Below, piece after piece: positions 11,787 to 24,341 of a DNA stretch of 64,000 bases (position 1 is the stretch's first letter; each line of letters starts with the position of its first letter). The notes beneath the pieces are model-generated. The model was not told the DNA's origin. It made no database searches and saw only the letters and a program-made list of their open reading frames with translations. The stretch comes from Sthenelais limicola (lineage: Eukaryota; Annelida; Polychaeta; Phyllodocida; Sigalionidae). Made by a program: the position numbers and the translations under genes. The stretch covers positions 138,693,972 to 138,757,971 of the forward strand of contig OW804096.1 in NCBI GenBank assembly GCA_942159475.1, written 5' to 3'.

Positions 11787-11837
11787 ATATGGGTCAGATT
11801 TTCAGAAAATGCACAATCTACAGTTCTTAAATATGTC
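11787..11837. repeat. MITE family B end fragment
   Basis: ATGGGTCAGATTTTCAGAAA followed by the CACAATCTACAGTTCT end variant; no partner end follows. Confidence 0.5.
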
Positions 11838-12144
11838 AGTGAAATTTATCTAATTTCAATAAACCATTCTTTGCAATGGGAATGAAACGTATTATTTAAT
11901 GTGAAATCTTTCTCAATAAAATCTACTTTTTTTTAAATAAAAAGAATGTCATTTTCTTTATGTGATTTTCTTTGGTTTTGAAATCGTCAATGTCTTGTAT
12001 TTGGGAAGTGGCAGCCTCGTAGACGGCCGAGGCGCCCTGTAAAAACTTGTTGCCTAAGAAAACAAACAAATATTTGATCTAACTGTACAGATCTTGTCAG
12101 ACAAATATGCTATGTAAATATAGGCTTTTCAATTTGCTACACAT

Positions 12145-12385
12145 AATGGTCAGATTCTCAGAAAATACACAATCTACAGTTCTACACATCTCTCAAATTC
12201 TGCTAAATTAGAGTGAAAATTGATAAATACTAGGTATATCTGAGTATATTCTGTATTGTATTCATTCAATAGATCTGTCTGGTTATGTTAAACTATATAT
12301 TGAGGCTTAATTTTTGTCGTAAATTTGGGTTATTTGAGAGGATTGGTGAAGGCCAATTGTACATTTTGTGAAGATCTGACCCATA
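12145..12385. repeat. MITE family B copy
   Basis: Ends TGGTCAGATTCTCAGAAAAT and TTTTGTGAAGATCTGACCCA; about 240 bp. Confidence 0.7.
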
Positions 12386-12454
12386 TATGTAACTTTGTAA
12401 GACTGCTGTAAATATGTGAATTTGTATCTGTTAGAGATTTCTGCAAAGTATGAA

Positions 12455-12605
12455 TATATTATAAATGGGTCAGTATATCATAAATGGGTCAGTATATTAT
12501 AAATGGGTCAGTATATCATAAATGGGTCAGTATATTATAAATGGGTCAGTATATCATAAATGGGTCAGTATATTATAAATGGGTCAGTATATCATAAATG
12601 GGTCA
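12455..12605. repeat. 19-bp tandem repeat with alternating units
   Basis: About eight units of ATAAATGGGTCAGTATATT/C. The variable position alternates T, C, T, C, so the higher-order unit is 38 bp. ATGGGTCAG is also the outer end of family-B MITEs, two of which flank the array. Confidence 0.85.
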
Positions 12606-12642
12606 GGGGGTCACAGATGTACTATCAGCAGCTCTATACATT

Positions 12643-12879
12643 TGTGGGTCAGATTTTCAGAAAATGTACAATCGTCAGATGTACACTTTTAGTAAATTCT
12701 GTAAATTAAGCTGCAATTTGGTCAATTCGTGGTAAATTCGAGTATATTCGGCACTGCATCTATTCTAGCAATCTGTTTGGTTAGGTTGAACTGTATTTTG
12801 GACTTTATTTTCGTCTGAAATTTGGGTTATTTGAGAAGATTGGCGAAGACAAATTGTACATTTCTGAAAATCTGACCCT
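12643..12879. repeat. MITE family B copy
   Basis: Ends GTGGGTCAGATTTTCAGAAA and CATTTCTGAAAATCTGACCC. Confidence 0.7.
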
Positions 12880-13140
12880 TGTATCCAATAGAGGATTTGC
12901 ATGTCTCACTGCGCATGTATATTACTGTGCATGCTGGGGTGGATTAAGTACAAATCTGACCTACAAATCTTTAACAATGATTTTATGGAACAAGAATATT
13001 TTCCTCAATATCACAGCTTGCGCAAATGATCTATAGATATACATCAAATGCATGATGGGAAACATTTAATCTAGTTTTATGGAAGCATGTACAACACATG
13101 GCTATTTGCATGAGATTACTGGTAAATATTCCATGCTGCA

Positions 13141-13535
13141 TATGGGTCAGATTTTCAGAAAATGTACAATTGGCAGCTGGACACATTTAGTTAATTCTGC
13201 TAAATTAGGCTGCAATTTGGTCAACACTAGGTAAATTCAAGTATATTCAGCATTGCATTCATTCTAGCAATCTGTTTGGTTAGGTTGAACTGTATTTTGA
13301 ACATTATTTTCGTCTGAAATGTGGGTTATTTGAGAAGATAGGTGAAGGTGAACTGTACATTTTCTGAAAATCTGACCCAAATACTAGGCATATTTGAGTA
13401 TATTTGGCGTAACATTTGTTCAAAGGAGCAGTTCGCTTATGTTGAAATGTATTTCTAACCACATTTTTGTATTAAATTTGGGTTAATTTGAGAGGATTGA
13501 TGAAGGCGAATTGTACATTTTTTGACCGCCTGACC
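13141..13535. repeat. MITE family B copy plus an adjoining half copy
   Basis: A full B copy spans 13141-13381. It is followed directly by a partial copy to about 13535 that shares only the right half (GAGGATTGATGAAGGCGAAT, then a diverged end). Confidence 0.6.
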
Positions 13536-13991
13536 CATACATGTTGTTACTAGATTATATTTAGGTTCTGCTAGAAAGGAGGTGACTCTCCTGTCAGAAT
13601 ATTTATATCAGAAAAACTTCTATAAAAACACAATCTGAATGACAAGATGTACAAACCAATTTAAACATTTGTAAAGAAAAAGAAATCAATATTATTGTTG
13701 TTCAGAGGACGTAGAACAGTAAATCCTTCATTATTTGCCAACAAATTACAATTTTCTAACTGAACTGAGGTATTAAAATATACTTTTCACACATTCAATG
13801 ACACGTTTGAATTTGTTTCCAACAGAAATGCCTTTCTATTGCCCCTTCTATCAAAATTGGCCTTTCTTGACCTTTCTCTCTGACTTAAGCGCAAAAGTCT
13901 CCATATACTTAATTCCATACCCTGAAAATCCGTGAGAGGCTCACCATCATCGAAAGTCTTAAACTCTGTCAAATAACATGAATAACATGAA

Positions 13992-14306
13992 TAAAATGAG
14001 TCATAAGTCGCAAAATATGGATTTTGAGATATCACCATATTTGAAAAGAAGAGATCGAGCCTATTCTAATGATAGTAGACACTAGGACACCAAATATATT
14101 TCTTTATTTTAAATTTGATAACCTTTTTTTGAAAAAAAAAAAAGTTTGGCATGTTTCTGGATGGGTATACCAGTAAAGTAACTATCTGTCTATAAGTGCT
14201 AAACCCACTAAATATCAGAACATTTCAATAAAAAGATCTTGTGATAAAAACACTTTGAAAAATATCAATTTTGCGACTTGTGACTCTGTTTCCTGAAACA
14301 TATCAC
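13992..14306. repeat. MITE family A copy, inner part inverted relative to neighbours
   Basis: AAAATGAGTCATAAGTCGCA at the left and GCGACTTGTGACTCTGTTTC at the right. The interior reads as the reverse of the copies at 8685 and 9931. Confidence 0.65.
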
Positions 14307-14309
14307 ATA

Positions 14310-14934
14310 ATACAATCTACAACTCCTAATTGTCAGTCCCTTTAAGCATAGAAATAGTACAGATTTAAACTTGCTAGGACGCTGTGAAAACCTTACATGT
14401 CGAAATTTCTATTGGCAGCAATTCTTGCATGACAGCTCGGTGCTCCGTTCAGCATTTTATACAAAGCTTGATAAAGGATTATTGCCCCTAAACAATATTT
14501 CACTAATATAAATGGCTAAATTTACCTTTAGTTTATGTGAATCAATGAACAGAGATCACCAATAAGTGGTCTATGATTGTTCTAGTCCATTGAAACTATA
14601 CAAGATTTTATAATCTAATCTTTTATATGAAATAGGCAGCATTTTGTAGGGTTACTCCGGTCGAATAGCAGAGATGAAAGCAGTCAAAACATTAGAAATA
14701 AAAGTCCCATTGTTGGAAACAAAGTTCATAGAATAAACATATTGCTCTTTGTCATAAAGTATGGTTATCACTATACAATTTGTTGAGGGTATTTGGATGA
14801 AGGAAGGATATACAAAAGCTGAATTGACTGCTATATTTTCAGATCTCCCCTAACTATTCCTCTTTGAATGGTTGGACATTTCATTCAATATCTCGTGATA
14901 CTGTGATCCACTGAATCCAATAGGGAAGCTGTAT
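14310..14934. other. AT-rich intergenic stretch, nothing recognised
   Basis: No exon with plausible splice sites, no repeat ends and no RNA gene were recognised here. Confidence 0.5.
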
Positions 14935-16556
14935 TTGTTTTTTTTTTTGTTTTTTTTGGAACATGATTTATTGCAGGATATAGACATCAGCGTCGTCGCA
15001 GTGACGATGTTCCCACTGCCTGCCTATTAACAGTTACAATGATACCGCAGGATATATAGGAAAATAGCATTTCATGTTAGTAAGTACATTTGGGTGGTCG
15101 GTCGAGGGGGAAGACCGGGTGAGCTATTGATGGAATTTCATATTAAGTACGGACAAATTTGAGTGGAGTTTACGTTGCCAATATAAGGGAAAGTAAAGGG
15201 ATTGTATCTACACCTAATCTGATCTACTCTAATCTGGTTCTTTGGGAATAAATTCTTTTTTCAGGAATATCTTTATTGCAGGGGGTTCCAGGTTCCTAAT
15301 ATTTGGAGCAGTATTATTCCAGGTGTGACACAGTTGGTAGCTGATAGATTGTCTGTTTTTTTCTTTACTGGGCTGGAATTGGGTCAGGGTTACAGTTTCA
15401 CCCCGTCTAGTGTTCCGGGCTGGAGGGTTTACATATCTTTCACATTGAGTGAGTTTTTTAGCTAGATTTATTTGTAGAAATTTTTTTCTATCGTTGATAT
15501 TCATGACTCTGCATGCAGCATGCAGGTTAATAGTAGGGGTGTCAATGGGAGATTTTAGGGCTATCCTAAGAGCCTTATTTTGTAGCCGTTGGATTTTACT
15601 AGTTTTACCAATACCAACTGGCGTTAGAAAGAGTAGGGAATAATCCAGGATGGATAAAATTAGAGATTTTACAAGGCAGATTGCTGCACTTGTAGTCAAG
15701 TATTGCCTCATTAAACCTAACTGGTAGATTCTAATACCTAAGTTTCGGATCATTTTATCATACTGCAAATTCATGGTCATCTTGCTGTCTAAAGTTATAC
15801 CTAGGTATTCATAACTATCTACATATTCAATGTCAATGCCTTCAATTTGTATTGCAGGGGGGGTCAATATTTTCTTTTTACTAAATACCATGCTTTTAGT
15901 TTTGTTCATATTCATAAGTATTTTATTGCGGATAGACCAGTCTTTGAATTTAGCTAAATCACTCTCCATATCGGTAGCCAATTGGTTCAGAATTGGTCCA
16001 GAGTGGTATAATATAGTATCATCAGCATATTGGATTATGCGGCTGTTAATTTGGAGGTTCTTTAAATCATTTGCATATATTAAATAGAGCAATGGCCCCA
16101 ACACTGACCCCTGGGGGACCCCACATGGTACGATACGAGGTGTTGACATAAAGTTGTCTAGTTTTACATATTGAGACCGCATACCAAGATATGAGCTTAT
16201 CCAGGCACTGTATTTGCCAGTGATACCTATATTCATCAATTTTTTCAGTAGTATGTCATGCTGGACGCTGTTGAAGGCCTTACTGAAGTCTATAAAAGTG
16301 GCGGTCAGGTAGTTGTTTGAGTTAATTGCTCTATCTATATCATAAATTAATCTAAACAGTGCATCACCAGTCGATTTCCCTGCTCTGAAGCCGTATTGGT
16401 CTTCCGTTAGTATGTTGTTATTTTCGAAATATTGGTACAAATTGTCCACTACAATTTTTTCTAACATTTTTCCAAAAATGTGCATCAGGCTTATAGGCCT
16501 AGTGTCATTGGCTGTAGTAGGGTGATTCTTTTTGGGTATTACCTTGACTATGCTCA
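14935..16556 (-). mobile_element. 5'-truncated CR1/L2-like LINE
   Basis: A minus-strand LINE fragment. It starts in the RT domain at about 16556 (upstream sequence is absent), carries the rest of RT and the C-terminus, and ends in a 3' UTR with an A-rich tail read on the minus strand (+ strand T-rich run at about 14937-14958). 5' truncation is the usual outcome of target-primed reverse transcription. Confidence 0.8.
15229..16556 (-). pseudogene. LINE reverse transcriptase, C-terminal part
   Basis: Coding is open from about 16556 (RT motif around PISLMHIFGKMLEK) to the stop at 15229. RT landmarks in order are EDQYGFRAGKST, TFIDFSKAFNSVQHD, CGVPQGSVLGPLLYLIYAND and the catalytic IIQYADDT, then a thumb/C-terminal region (YEYLGITLDSKM). 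Only the endonuclease and the first RT motifs are missing. The internal Met at 16485 is not a natural start. It closely resembles the RT at 53531-60334, so it belongs to the same broad clade. It has no intact 5' end and is not expected to be autonomous. Confidence 0.85.
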
Positions 16557-16873
16557 GTTAGTTTGAAAAGAAAGAAAATAACTGTAAATAAACTGAAAAG
16601 TTCATAATATTACTAAGCAACTTTTCCAAGCATTCATATTAAAACATTGGAAATTGTAAATATGGCAAACTTATCATTTGGTTTGAATTTCATTTTTTCA
16701 AATATTTAATTTATTCTTTGAGAATATTTGTTGTAGCATTTAGTAAAGGACAATGTGTCCTCTGGCAGAGGTACAGCAGATTGCATGTTAAATATCTCAG
16801 TTAAATAATGTTTATAAAACCCATGTCCACTGAAGCGATGCCAGTGAGTTGATTTACTCACCGGCCACAACTG

Positions 16874-18440
16874 CTGACTGCCCTCTGTTTTATGCATCTC
16901 CATTGGCCTGACTGCCCACTGTTTCATGCATCTCCACTGGCCTGACTGCCCACTGTTTCATGCATCTCCACTGGCCTGACTGCCCTCTGTTTCATGCATC
17001 TCCACTGGCCTGACTGCCCCCTGTTTCATGCATCTCCACTGGCCTGACTGCCCACTGTTTCACACATCTCCACTGGCCTGACTGCCCACTGTTTCATACA
17101 TCTCCACTGGCCTGACTGCCCTATGTTTCATGCATCTCCACTGGCCTGACTGCCCCCTGTTTCATGCATCTCCACTGGCCTGACTGCCCTCTGTTTCATG
17201 CAACCCCACTGGCCTGACTGCCCTTTGTTTCATGCATCTCCACTGGCCTGACTGCCCACTGTTTCACACATCTCCACTGGCCTGACTGCCCACTGTTTCA
17301 TACATCTCCACTGGCCTGACTGCCCGCTGTTTCACGCATCTCCACTGGCCTGACTGCCCACTGTTTCATGCATCTCCACTGACCTGACTGCCCCCTGTTT
17401 CATGCATCTCCACTGGCCTGACTGCCCACTGTTTCATGCATCTCCACTGGCCTGACTGCCCACTGTTTCATGCATCTCCACTGGCCTGACTGCCCACTGT
17501 TTCATGCATCTCCACTGGCCTGACTGCCCACTGTTTCACACATCTCCACTGGCCTGACTGCCCCCTGTTTCACACATCTTCACTGGCCTGACTGCCCCCT
17601 GTTTCATGCATCTCCATTGGCCTGACTGCCCACTGTTTCATGCATCTCCACTGGCCTGACTGCCCTCTGTTTCATGCATCTCCATTGGCCTGACTGCCCC
17701 CTGTTTCATGCATCTCCACTGGCCTGACTGCCCCCTGTTTCATGCATCTCCACTGGCCTGACTGCCCACTGTTTCATGCATCTCCACTGGCCTGACTGCC
17801 CACTGTTTCACACATCTCCACTGGCCTGACTGCCCCCTGTTTCATGCATCTCCACTGGCCTGACTGCCCTATGTTTCATGCATCTCCACTGGCCTGACTG
17901 CCCCCTGATTCATGCATCTCCACTGGCCTGACTGCCCTCTGTTTCATGCATCTCCACTGACCTGACTGCCCTCTGTTTCATGCATCTCCACTGGCCTGAC
18001 TGCCCTCTGTTTCATGCATCTCCACTGGCCTGACTGCCCACTGTTTCATGCATCTCCACTGACCTGACTGCCCCCTGTTTCATGCATCTCCACTGGCCTG
18101 ACTGCCCCCTGTTTCATGCATCTCCACTGGCCTGACTGCCCCCTGTTTCATGCATCTCCACTGGCCTGACTGCCCTCTGTTTCATGCATCTCCACTGGCC
18201 TGACTGCCCACTGTTTCATGCATCTCCACTGACCTGACTGCCCCCTGTTTCATGCATCTCCACTGATCTGACTGCCCTCTGTTTCGTGCATCTCCACTGG
18301 CCTGACTGCCCTCTGTTTCATGCAACCCCACTGGCCTGACTGCCCCCTGTTTCATGCATCTCCACTGGCCTGACTGCCCTCTGTTTCATGCATCTCCACT
18401 GGCCTGACTGCCCACTGTTTCTCCCCTGACTGCCCCCCGT
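16874..18440. repeat. 34-bp minisatellite, about 46 copies
   Basis: The unit TGCATCTCCACTGGCCTGAC followed by TGCCCACTGTTTCA repeats with a 34-bp period for about 1.57 kb. Variation is concentrated at a few positions (ACTG, CCTG, TCTG; TGCA, CACA). It is not coding: short ORFs occur only at its edges. Confidence 0.92.
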
Positions 18441-18689
18441 TGATATAACCAGTTCAGTGGACATGGGGGCTCAAGTCTGGACTGGATCCAAGAATTGTAG
18501 AACTGTATGGGAAGAAGAACATGGGAGGCGAGCATGGCCACATGTCTGTTGGCCACATCTCTCTCAGTTTGTATATATTTTGACTCCTACCCTAAATAAC
18601 GCACCTCTTGAAGGTTTGCGACACCCTTGTGGCTCACCATTGCCTGCTGCTGGGGTGCGATTCTTACCACTCCGTAAATGCTGCGATCA

Positions 18690-18932
18690 TATATGGGTCA
18701 GATTTTCAGAAAATGTACAATTGTCAGCTATACCTATTTAGCAAATTCTGCTAAATTAAGCTGCAATTTGGTCAATACTAGGTAAATTCGAGTATATTTG
18801 GCATTGCATTATTCTAGCAATCTCTTTGGTTAGGTTGAGCTGTATTTTGAACTTTATTTTCGTCTGAAATGTGGGTTATTTGAGAAAATAGGTGAAGGTG
18901 AATTGTACATTTTCTGATAATCTGACCCATAT
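18690..18932. repeat. MITE family B copy
   Basis: Ends ATATGGGTCAGATTTTCAGA and TTTTCTGATAATCTGACCCA. Confidence 0.7.
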
Positions 18933-19455
18933 ATTGCTTTAGACATCCTTGCAGAGTGTTGCAACTGCCATATCTGTTCTACTGGCACAACCAATCTACT
19001 CATGCTTGCATCGACAGTATCGCAAAGGCGACTCACATGTGTCGCAAATGGAAAGAAACTCAGTGGATTTTATCCTTTATTTACATCTGGTAGCCGCTGG
19101 ATCTACTATTTATGAGCCAAATATTCAGTGCAAAACTACAGGTCGAGGAGAATTGGTTGACGACAAAGTGTTGATTTTTGTGAGCTTAATTTCTCTGATT
19201 ATCAATATGGTACCCTTTTATGTCACTTGATACACTTTAGTTGAACCACTGAATAGATTTGTAAAATAAAGTACTTAGTTCGTGGAAATCTCGCCTTAGT
19301 CTTGCCTTGTTTGTTTATTAATGTTTCTTTGATTGATTTGGTTTTTATTTTCCATAGGCTTTCATTCAAACAATGCTATTCTCAGCATCCATGTCCAAGT
19401 TAGCCCAAAATATGATTAGCTTTAATGTACAAATCATTACCATGCATCATTATTT

Positions 19456-19835
19456 TGAAAATAAGTCACAAGTCGCAATATTTTTTTATTTATTCACCAG
19501 ATCTCTTTGTAAGAATGTTCCCATTTCTATGTATTTAGGGCTTTAGGTCCTATGAATACATGTACCAAACTTCAGGACAATGTATTAAATATAACCATGC
19601 ATTTCTAAGATCATCCTATGATGTATATTAATCTACTACACTAGTAATTGTCCACCCAGGAATATTACAAACCTTTTTTTTTTTCAAAAATGAAAAGATC
19701 AAACTTAAAATTAGAAATACTTATTAGATTCATACTGTCCTATCATTGGAATCCGCTTGATCTCATCTTTTCGAATCTGATGGTATCTCAAATTTAGCGA
19801 CTTGTGACTTATTTTATTTTCCTGAAACACATTAC
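19456..19835. repeat. MITE family A copy, diverged
   Basis: GAAAATAAGTCACAAGTCGC at the left and AGCGACTTGTGACTTATTTT at the right, then CCTGAAACACATTACA. Confidence 0.65.
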
Positions 19836-21017
19836 ATTTTACATTGTTACATTTACCCAATATACACACGGTTTGGGACACAGAGAGACACAGAAAATCA
19901 GATATTAATATGGGATTTGCTTAGCTGCCATTTTGAATCTTGATTCGCATGGAATTATGGGACTAATGGTACAGTGTAAAATCTATAGAAAACATGCCAT
20001 GTTCAGCATGGAATATTTATCAATGCTCTAATGTCAATATCCATGTGTTATGCATGTTTCAATAACACAAGCCTCCATCGTTCCCACCATGCATTTGGAT
20101 TTCATAGATCATCTATACAAGCTCTGATATTGGGGGAAACATTCTTGCAATTTTCGATAAAAATGTTGCCAAATAATTTTGTGTCACATTTGAACAGAAT
20201 CTATCCCAGCATGCACTGCAATAGACATGCGCAGTGAGACATGCAAATCCCCTATTGACGCTGAACTCAATGAGACACTGACGAGGAAGTGGCCAACAGT
20301 ACAGCGGCGAAATGGCCGCCTTTATTAATTTAAAAACAAAAAAAGGTTTTTAAAAACATAAACAAAAAAATACAAAAAAAAACGTAACATGTACAATGTG
20401 GTACAATGGTGGTCAAGAGCTGGTAATGAGCCTTGGGTATTTATAGTTTATCAAACAGACGCTAGGGGGCATGGCAGAGGTGGTGGTTGCAGGCGATCCA
20501 TGAATAAGCAAGATCTATGCGCTGGGAGGTATATCCATGCAGATTATACAAGTGTGATATAAAATCAGAGCTTTTTGTTATATCAATAAGATCTTAGATG
20601 GCAGAGAGTGTAACTATATTAATATTTTAATCTTTAACGGGAAGTATAATAAGGGGCTGGAATCACTTTTCCATCGTTAGTAAATAATATAATTATTATC
20701 ATTACGTTGTATACCATTCCATTAATAAAACATGTGTCTTCTATACTTTTATTCTAATACATATTTATTTTATTTATTTATTTTTCTATTTTTTTCTATT
20801 TTTCTAGTTTTTTTTGTTTTTTTTGTTGTTTTTTTGGGGGGGCGCGTTAAGTGCTCCTAATAGTACCTGTACATTCCGGGACTGTACATTTAATATATTT
20901 CTGCGTTTCTAAGGTCATGATAAGGAAGTACATTTACTGACTTTACTAGTAATAGGGGGTTTGTATGTGCCACCGCGCACGTATGTTACAGTGCATAATG
21001 GGATCGGATTTATTTGA
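19836..21017. other. Non-coding AT-rich stretch, nothing recognised
   Basis: Contains T-rich and A-rich runs (about 20330-20390 and 20760-20840) but no supportable gene. Confidence 0.5.
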
Positions 21018-21205
21018 GATGTTTTACAGAAAAATGAGTCATATGTCGCAAGTTTGATATTTTTCAAAGTTTTGTATTTACACAAAACTCTTTGTGGACA
21101 ACCTATAGAGTATATAACGTAGCTACTTCACTAATATGATTTTGTTGGAATCCAGTCAATCTTATCTTTTCAAATATGATGATATCGCAAAATCATTTTT
21201 CCAAC
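21018..21205. repeat. MITE family A, internally deleted copy
   Basis: Left end ATGTTTTACAGAAAAATGAG then TCATATGTCGCAA; the right half is shortened and its end is lost. Confidence 0.5.
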
Positions 21206-21370
21206 TATTTGTTCCGACGGAATTGGGACACAAGATCGCGAGTACTATCCCTGAATAGAAAGTATTAATTCATCTTCTTTCTCTTTTGAAAAGGTTTTAT
21301 TTGACATACCTGCAAACTGGGCCTTCTACTCAAACTGACAAAGAAGCCTATTCAGCTCTCCGTGAACCCC

Positions 21371-21757
21371 TGTGATGTGTTTCAGGAAAATGAGTCATAA
21401 GTCGCAAAATTAATATTTTTCAAACTGTTTTTTCCACAGAATCTCTTTATTGAAATGTTCTAATTTTTTAAGGGTTCATCACTTATAGCTATATCAATCA
21501 ATGTATAAAATTTCATGACAATCTATATAATATATCCTTTCGTTTTAAAGGTCCTCATGTGGACTACATTTAATTACTTTACTGTTTTTTGACCCCCAGA
21601 AATATTGGAAACTTTTTTTTAAAATCTAGAAATACTTATTAGATTATTAGACTGTTTACTATCATTGGAATCGGCTTGATCTCATCTTTTCAAATATAAT
21701 GGTATCTCAAAATCTATTTTTTGCGACTTATGACTCATTATCCTGAAATACATCACC
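21371..21757. repeat. MITE family A copy
   Basis: Starts TGTGATGTGTTTCAGGAAAA and ends TTATCCTGAAATACATCACC. Confidence 0.75.
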
Positions 21758-21785
21758 CCTTTGCTCTACTAGAGTTATTATGAAT

Positions 21786-22003
21786 ATGTTGGTCAGATCT
21801 TCAGAAAATACACAATTGGCAGATCAACACATTTAGTAAATTCTGGTAAATTAGATTGGAAAGTCGTCAACACTAGATATATCTGAATGTATTTGGTATT
21901 GCCTTGATTCAAACAGTCTGTTTGGTTATGTTGGACTGTATTTTGAACCTAATTTTTGTCTTAATTTTGGATTATTTGAGAGGATCGCCAATTCTACATT
22001 TTC
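21786..22003. repeat. MITE family B copy, right end truncated
   Basis: Left end GTTGGTCAGATCTTCAGAAA; ends at CCAATTCTACATTTTCTGGC without the terminal CTGACCC. Confidence 0.55.
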
Positions 22004-22329
22004 TGGCAGTTTCAAACATGTATTATTGATTATCCAGTAATTCGAGACCAGCTCCCAAGCTGTGATAACTCCCTAGACTAATTGAATAAGCATTCACCCT
22101 TTATTACTGTCGGCTAATACAGCTTCAGCAAACGTGCATAGATGGAAATATTTTGAACCAGATAACGACTTGGTTATATGTATAAAACAAATACAATGAA
22201 ATGCTAAATTGCGATGCAAAATTTAAAAAAAAAATAATAAAAAAAATAAGCATTTAATGAAGTGTCCACGCTGCACCGACACTTGCAGTTATACTAAATG
22301 TATTTTCTTTATACACATTTTAAAACATC

Positions 22330-23145
22330 CAAAAAAATATATCATATTTGAAAAGATGATCAAGCGGATTCCAATGGTGGTCAGCATTAGGACATCTAAT
22401 AAGTATTCTTGGATATTGTTTATGCATGAAGATATTGTTTGCAATATTCCTTAAAGGTCAATTGCCAGTAGTTTTGTTAATGCCTGAAAATAAAGCTCGT
22501 GATATCCCTTAATTCACTATATTAAAGTAGGTAAATTTCATTAAATATACTCCATAGGTTAGCGTCAGATATACATGGATATGTTCAATACATAGTCTTC
22601 AAATTTAGTACATATACAGAACTACCCGGGATTCGAGGCGGGAGTGAATATTCACCGATGACGGTCAAGGGACAGTAGTCCCGCGACCATCCTTGGTGAA
22701 TATTCACGACGCCGAGAATCCAATGGTTGTTCTGTGTTTATTTCACCCCGCACACTAAACTAATGTTAAATTAACATAATCTACAGCGATTTTGAGAAAT
22801 AAATTGTTAAATAACTAGTTCTTTAGCTTGATTCGCTTCGAAAACATGTCCCCAAAAAAGGACCGGAACTGGCGAAGATCAGAAAGCACACATGCGCACA
22901 GTGTACAAAAAACTAGGTCGGCTGTGTATTGCCCACATGCAATGTCGCTTCAGTTACTGACCAGCTAAACAATATACAGAGCCTATGTTATTTTTATGGA
23001 CTGAGCATATCAAGGGTGAAATAAATATGTTCATATCACTAAAAGAACTAAAAAAATCAAAACATCCTGAGCAAGGGTTCTTGTGAATAAAACTTTGAGA
23101 AATGTCAATTTTGCGACTTGTGACCCATTTCCCTGCAACACATCA
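22330..23145. repeat. MITE family A copy interrupted by unrelated sequence
   Basis: 22330-22620 reads as the inverted left part of family A (TTTGAAAAGATGATCAAGCG...). The matching end (TTTTGCGACTTGTGACCCAT ... CAACACATCA) appears only at about 23085-23145. The intervening 450 bp contains a separate hairpin. Confidence 0.5.
22629..22722. repeat. Long imperfect hairpin (foldback)
   Basis: The arms pair GGATTCGAGGCG...GTGAATATTCACC with GGTGAATATTCACGACGCCG then AGAATCC. The centre GGGACAGTAGTCCC is itself palindromic. The GC-rich arms stand out from the AT-rich surroundings. Confidence 0.65.
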
Positions 23146-24087
23146 TAAAATTAATGATCCCAGTAACCATCACCAGGTGGCGGCACTAGCTGGAGGTTGT
23201 TAGGAAGCAGTGTCAAGAGATATTGTTAAGAACTGAGGAGTTGTGAAGGTTTAGGACACTAGTGTATTCTGTGGGCCAAGTCGATAACCCCTACTTTTCT
23301 TTATCTATACAATGAAACACCAAAAAGCTGTATTACAATATGCCTGTATATATCATGAACTGAACGGTTCCCTCACAAAAATTTAGATCATGGATACTAT
23401 GGTTTGTATAGGCTTATTAGCTTATGTTAGATCTTGTATGTTGAAGGACATACAAATGGTATATTGTCATATTCTATAGATGATCAGTTTCACTTCTGTC
23501 AAGTAGATTATACATTGCGATGTTTGTTGGCAAGCCATAAAAGTTTATAAACATTTACATACTCACTGAGAAAAGCGACTTCATGTTGCAATGTGATTGT
23601 ACAGAAAAAAGACTTTTCAAACAAACAAAAAAAACATTGTTACCAAAATACCACAAAAATTACATTATTGATAAGGAATTCACTCAAAAAGTAAATACCT
23701 TATCAATGCTGCAATCTTTGATTAATAAGACAAATGATCAAAACAAGGCAATGGTAGTTGGATCATTTCACATTTATTAGGCTGCAAGCACGGTCAGAAT
23801 TCCAAGCAGTTCACTAATGTTTAGTTTCAATAATTAAACCTTCACCGATGTATACTGCAAGATGATAGAGAGGAGTCTAAACAACTTGTTCTAGTTAAGA
23901 GGTTTTTTCTTATTAAGAGTTTTGCAGTTTTAAATCTGAAAACTATTGATTTTTTCTCTCTCCTTTTGTTCTGACTAGTAAGTCCAGATTACTAATGTCT
24001 ATGTTAGGCTAAGCATAGATATTGTACATTTAGTTGTGGTCAGTAAGGTGTCAGCAGCTGGATTTGTTTATTTGTGATCTTAATAGA
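23146..24087. other. 3' flank of the FREP gene, nothing recognised
   Basis: AT-rich sequence downstream of the FREP stop codon (the gene reads on the minus strand). It presumably includes the 3' UTR and downstream flank; no further exon is seen. Confidence 0.45.
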
Positions 24088-24341
24088 TTACACTACCCTA
24101 ACCATCATTGTGGTTGCCTTCAATGGCAGACAACTTTTTTTCAGGTCATACCAGAACAGTTGTTGGTTATGAGAGCCATCTGTGTGCATCACAACCTCAC
24201 TACTATATTGCCCGTTCAGGTTGGAATGACCACATGCATTGTACCACCAGGCACCATGCCTCTTTACACTGCAGCCATTGCGGTTGTCCCTATCCTTTGT
24301 ATTAAAGGGTTTTCCATTGTGGTAATTAATGAGGCTGTCCC
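24088..24341 (-). CDS. FREP exon 5: C-terminal fibrinogen domain
   Basis: Acceptor CCATTACAG. It encodes GDSLINYHNGKPFNTKDRDN, then CSVKRHGAWWYNACGHSNLN, GQYSSEVV and the terminal KATTMMVRVV before TAA. This is the C-terminal FReD subdomain with the calcium-site loop (DRDN), the WWYNxC ligand-pocket segment and the TMMxRV end. The paralogous exon at 63755-63505 has the same structure. It ends normally; the gene is broken upstream. Confidence 0.88.

Noticed and set aside
16874..18440. CRISPR-like array
   Set aside because: The 34-bp units are head to tail without unique spacers; this is a minisatellite in a eukaryotic genome.
18949..19230. 93-codon plus-strand ORF after the minisatellite
   Set aside because: No domain and no splice context; it overlaps a MITE edge.
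23583..23780. 65-codon ORF in the FREP 3' flank
   Set aside because: AT-rich sequence with no domain or conserved feature; likely chance.
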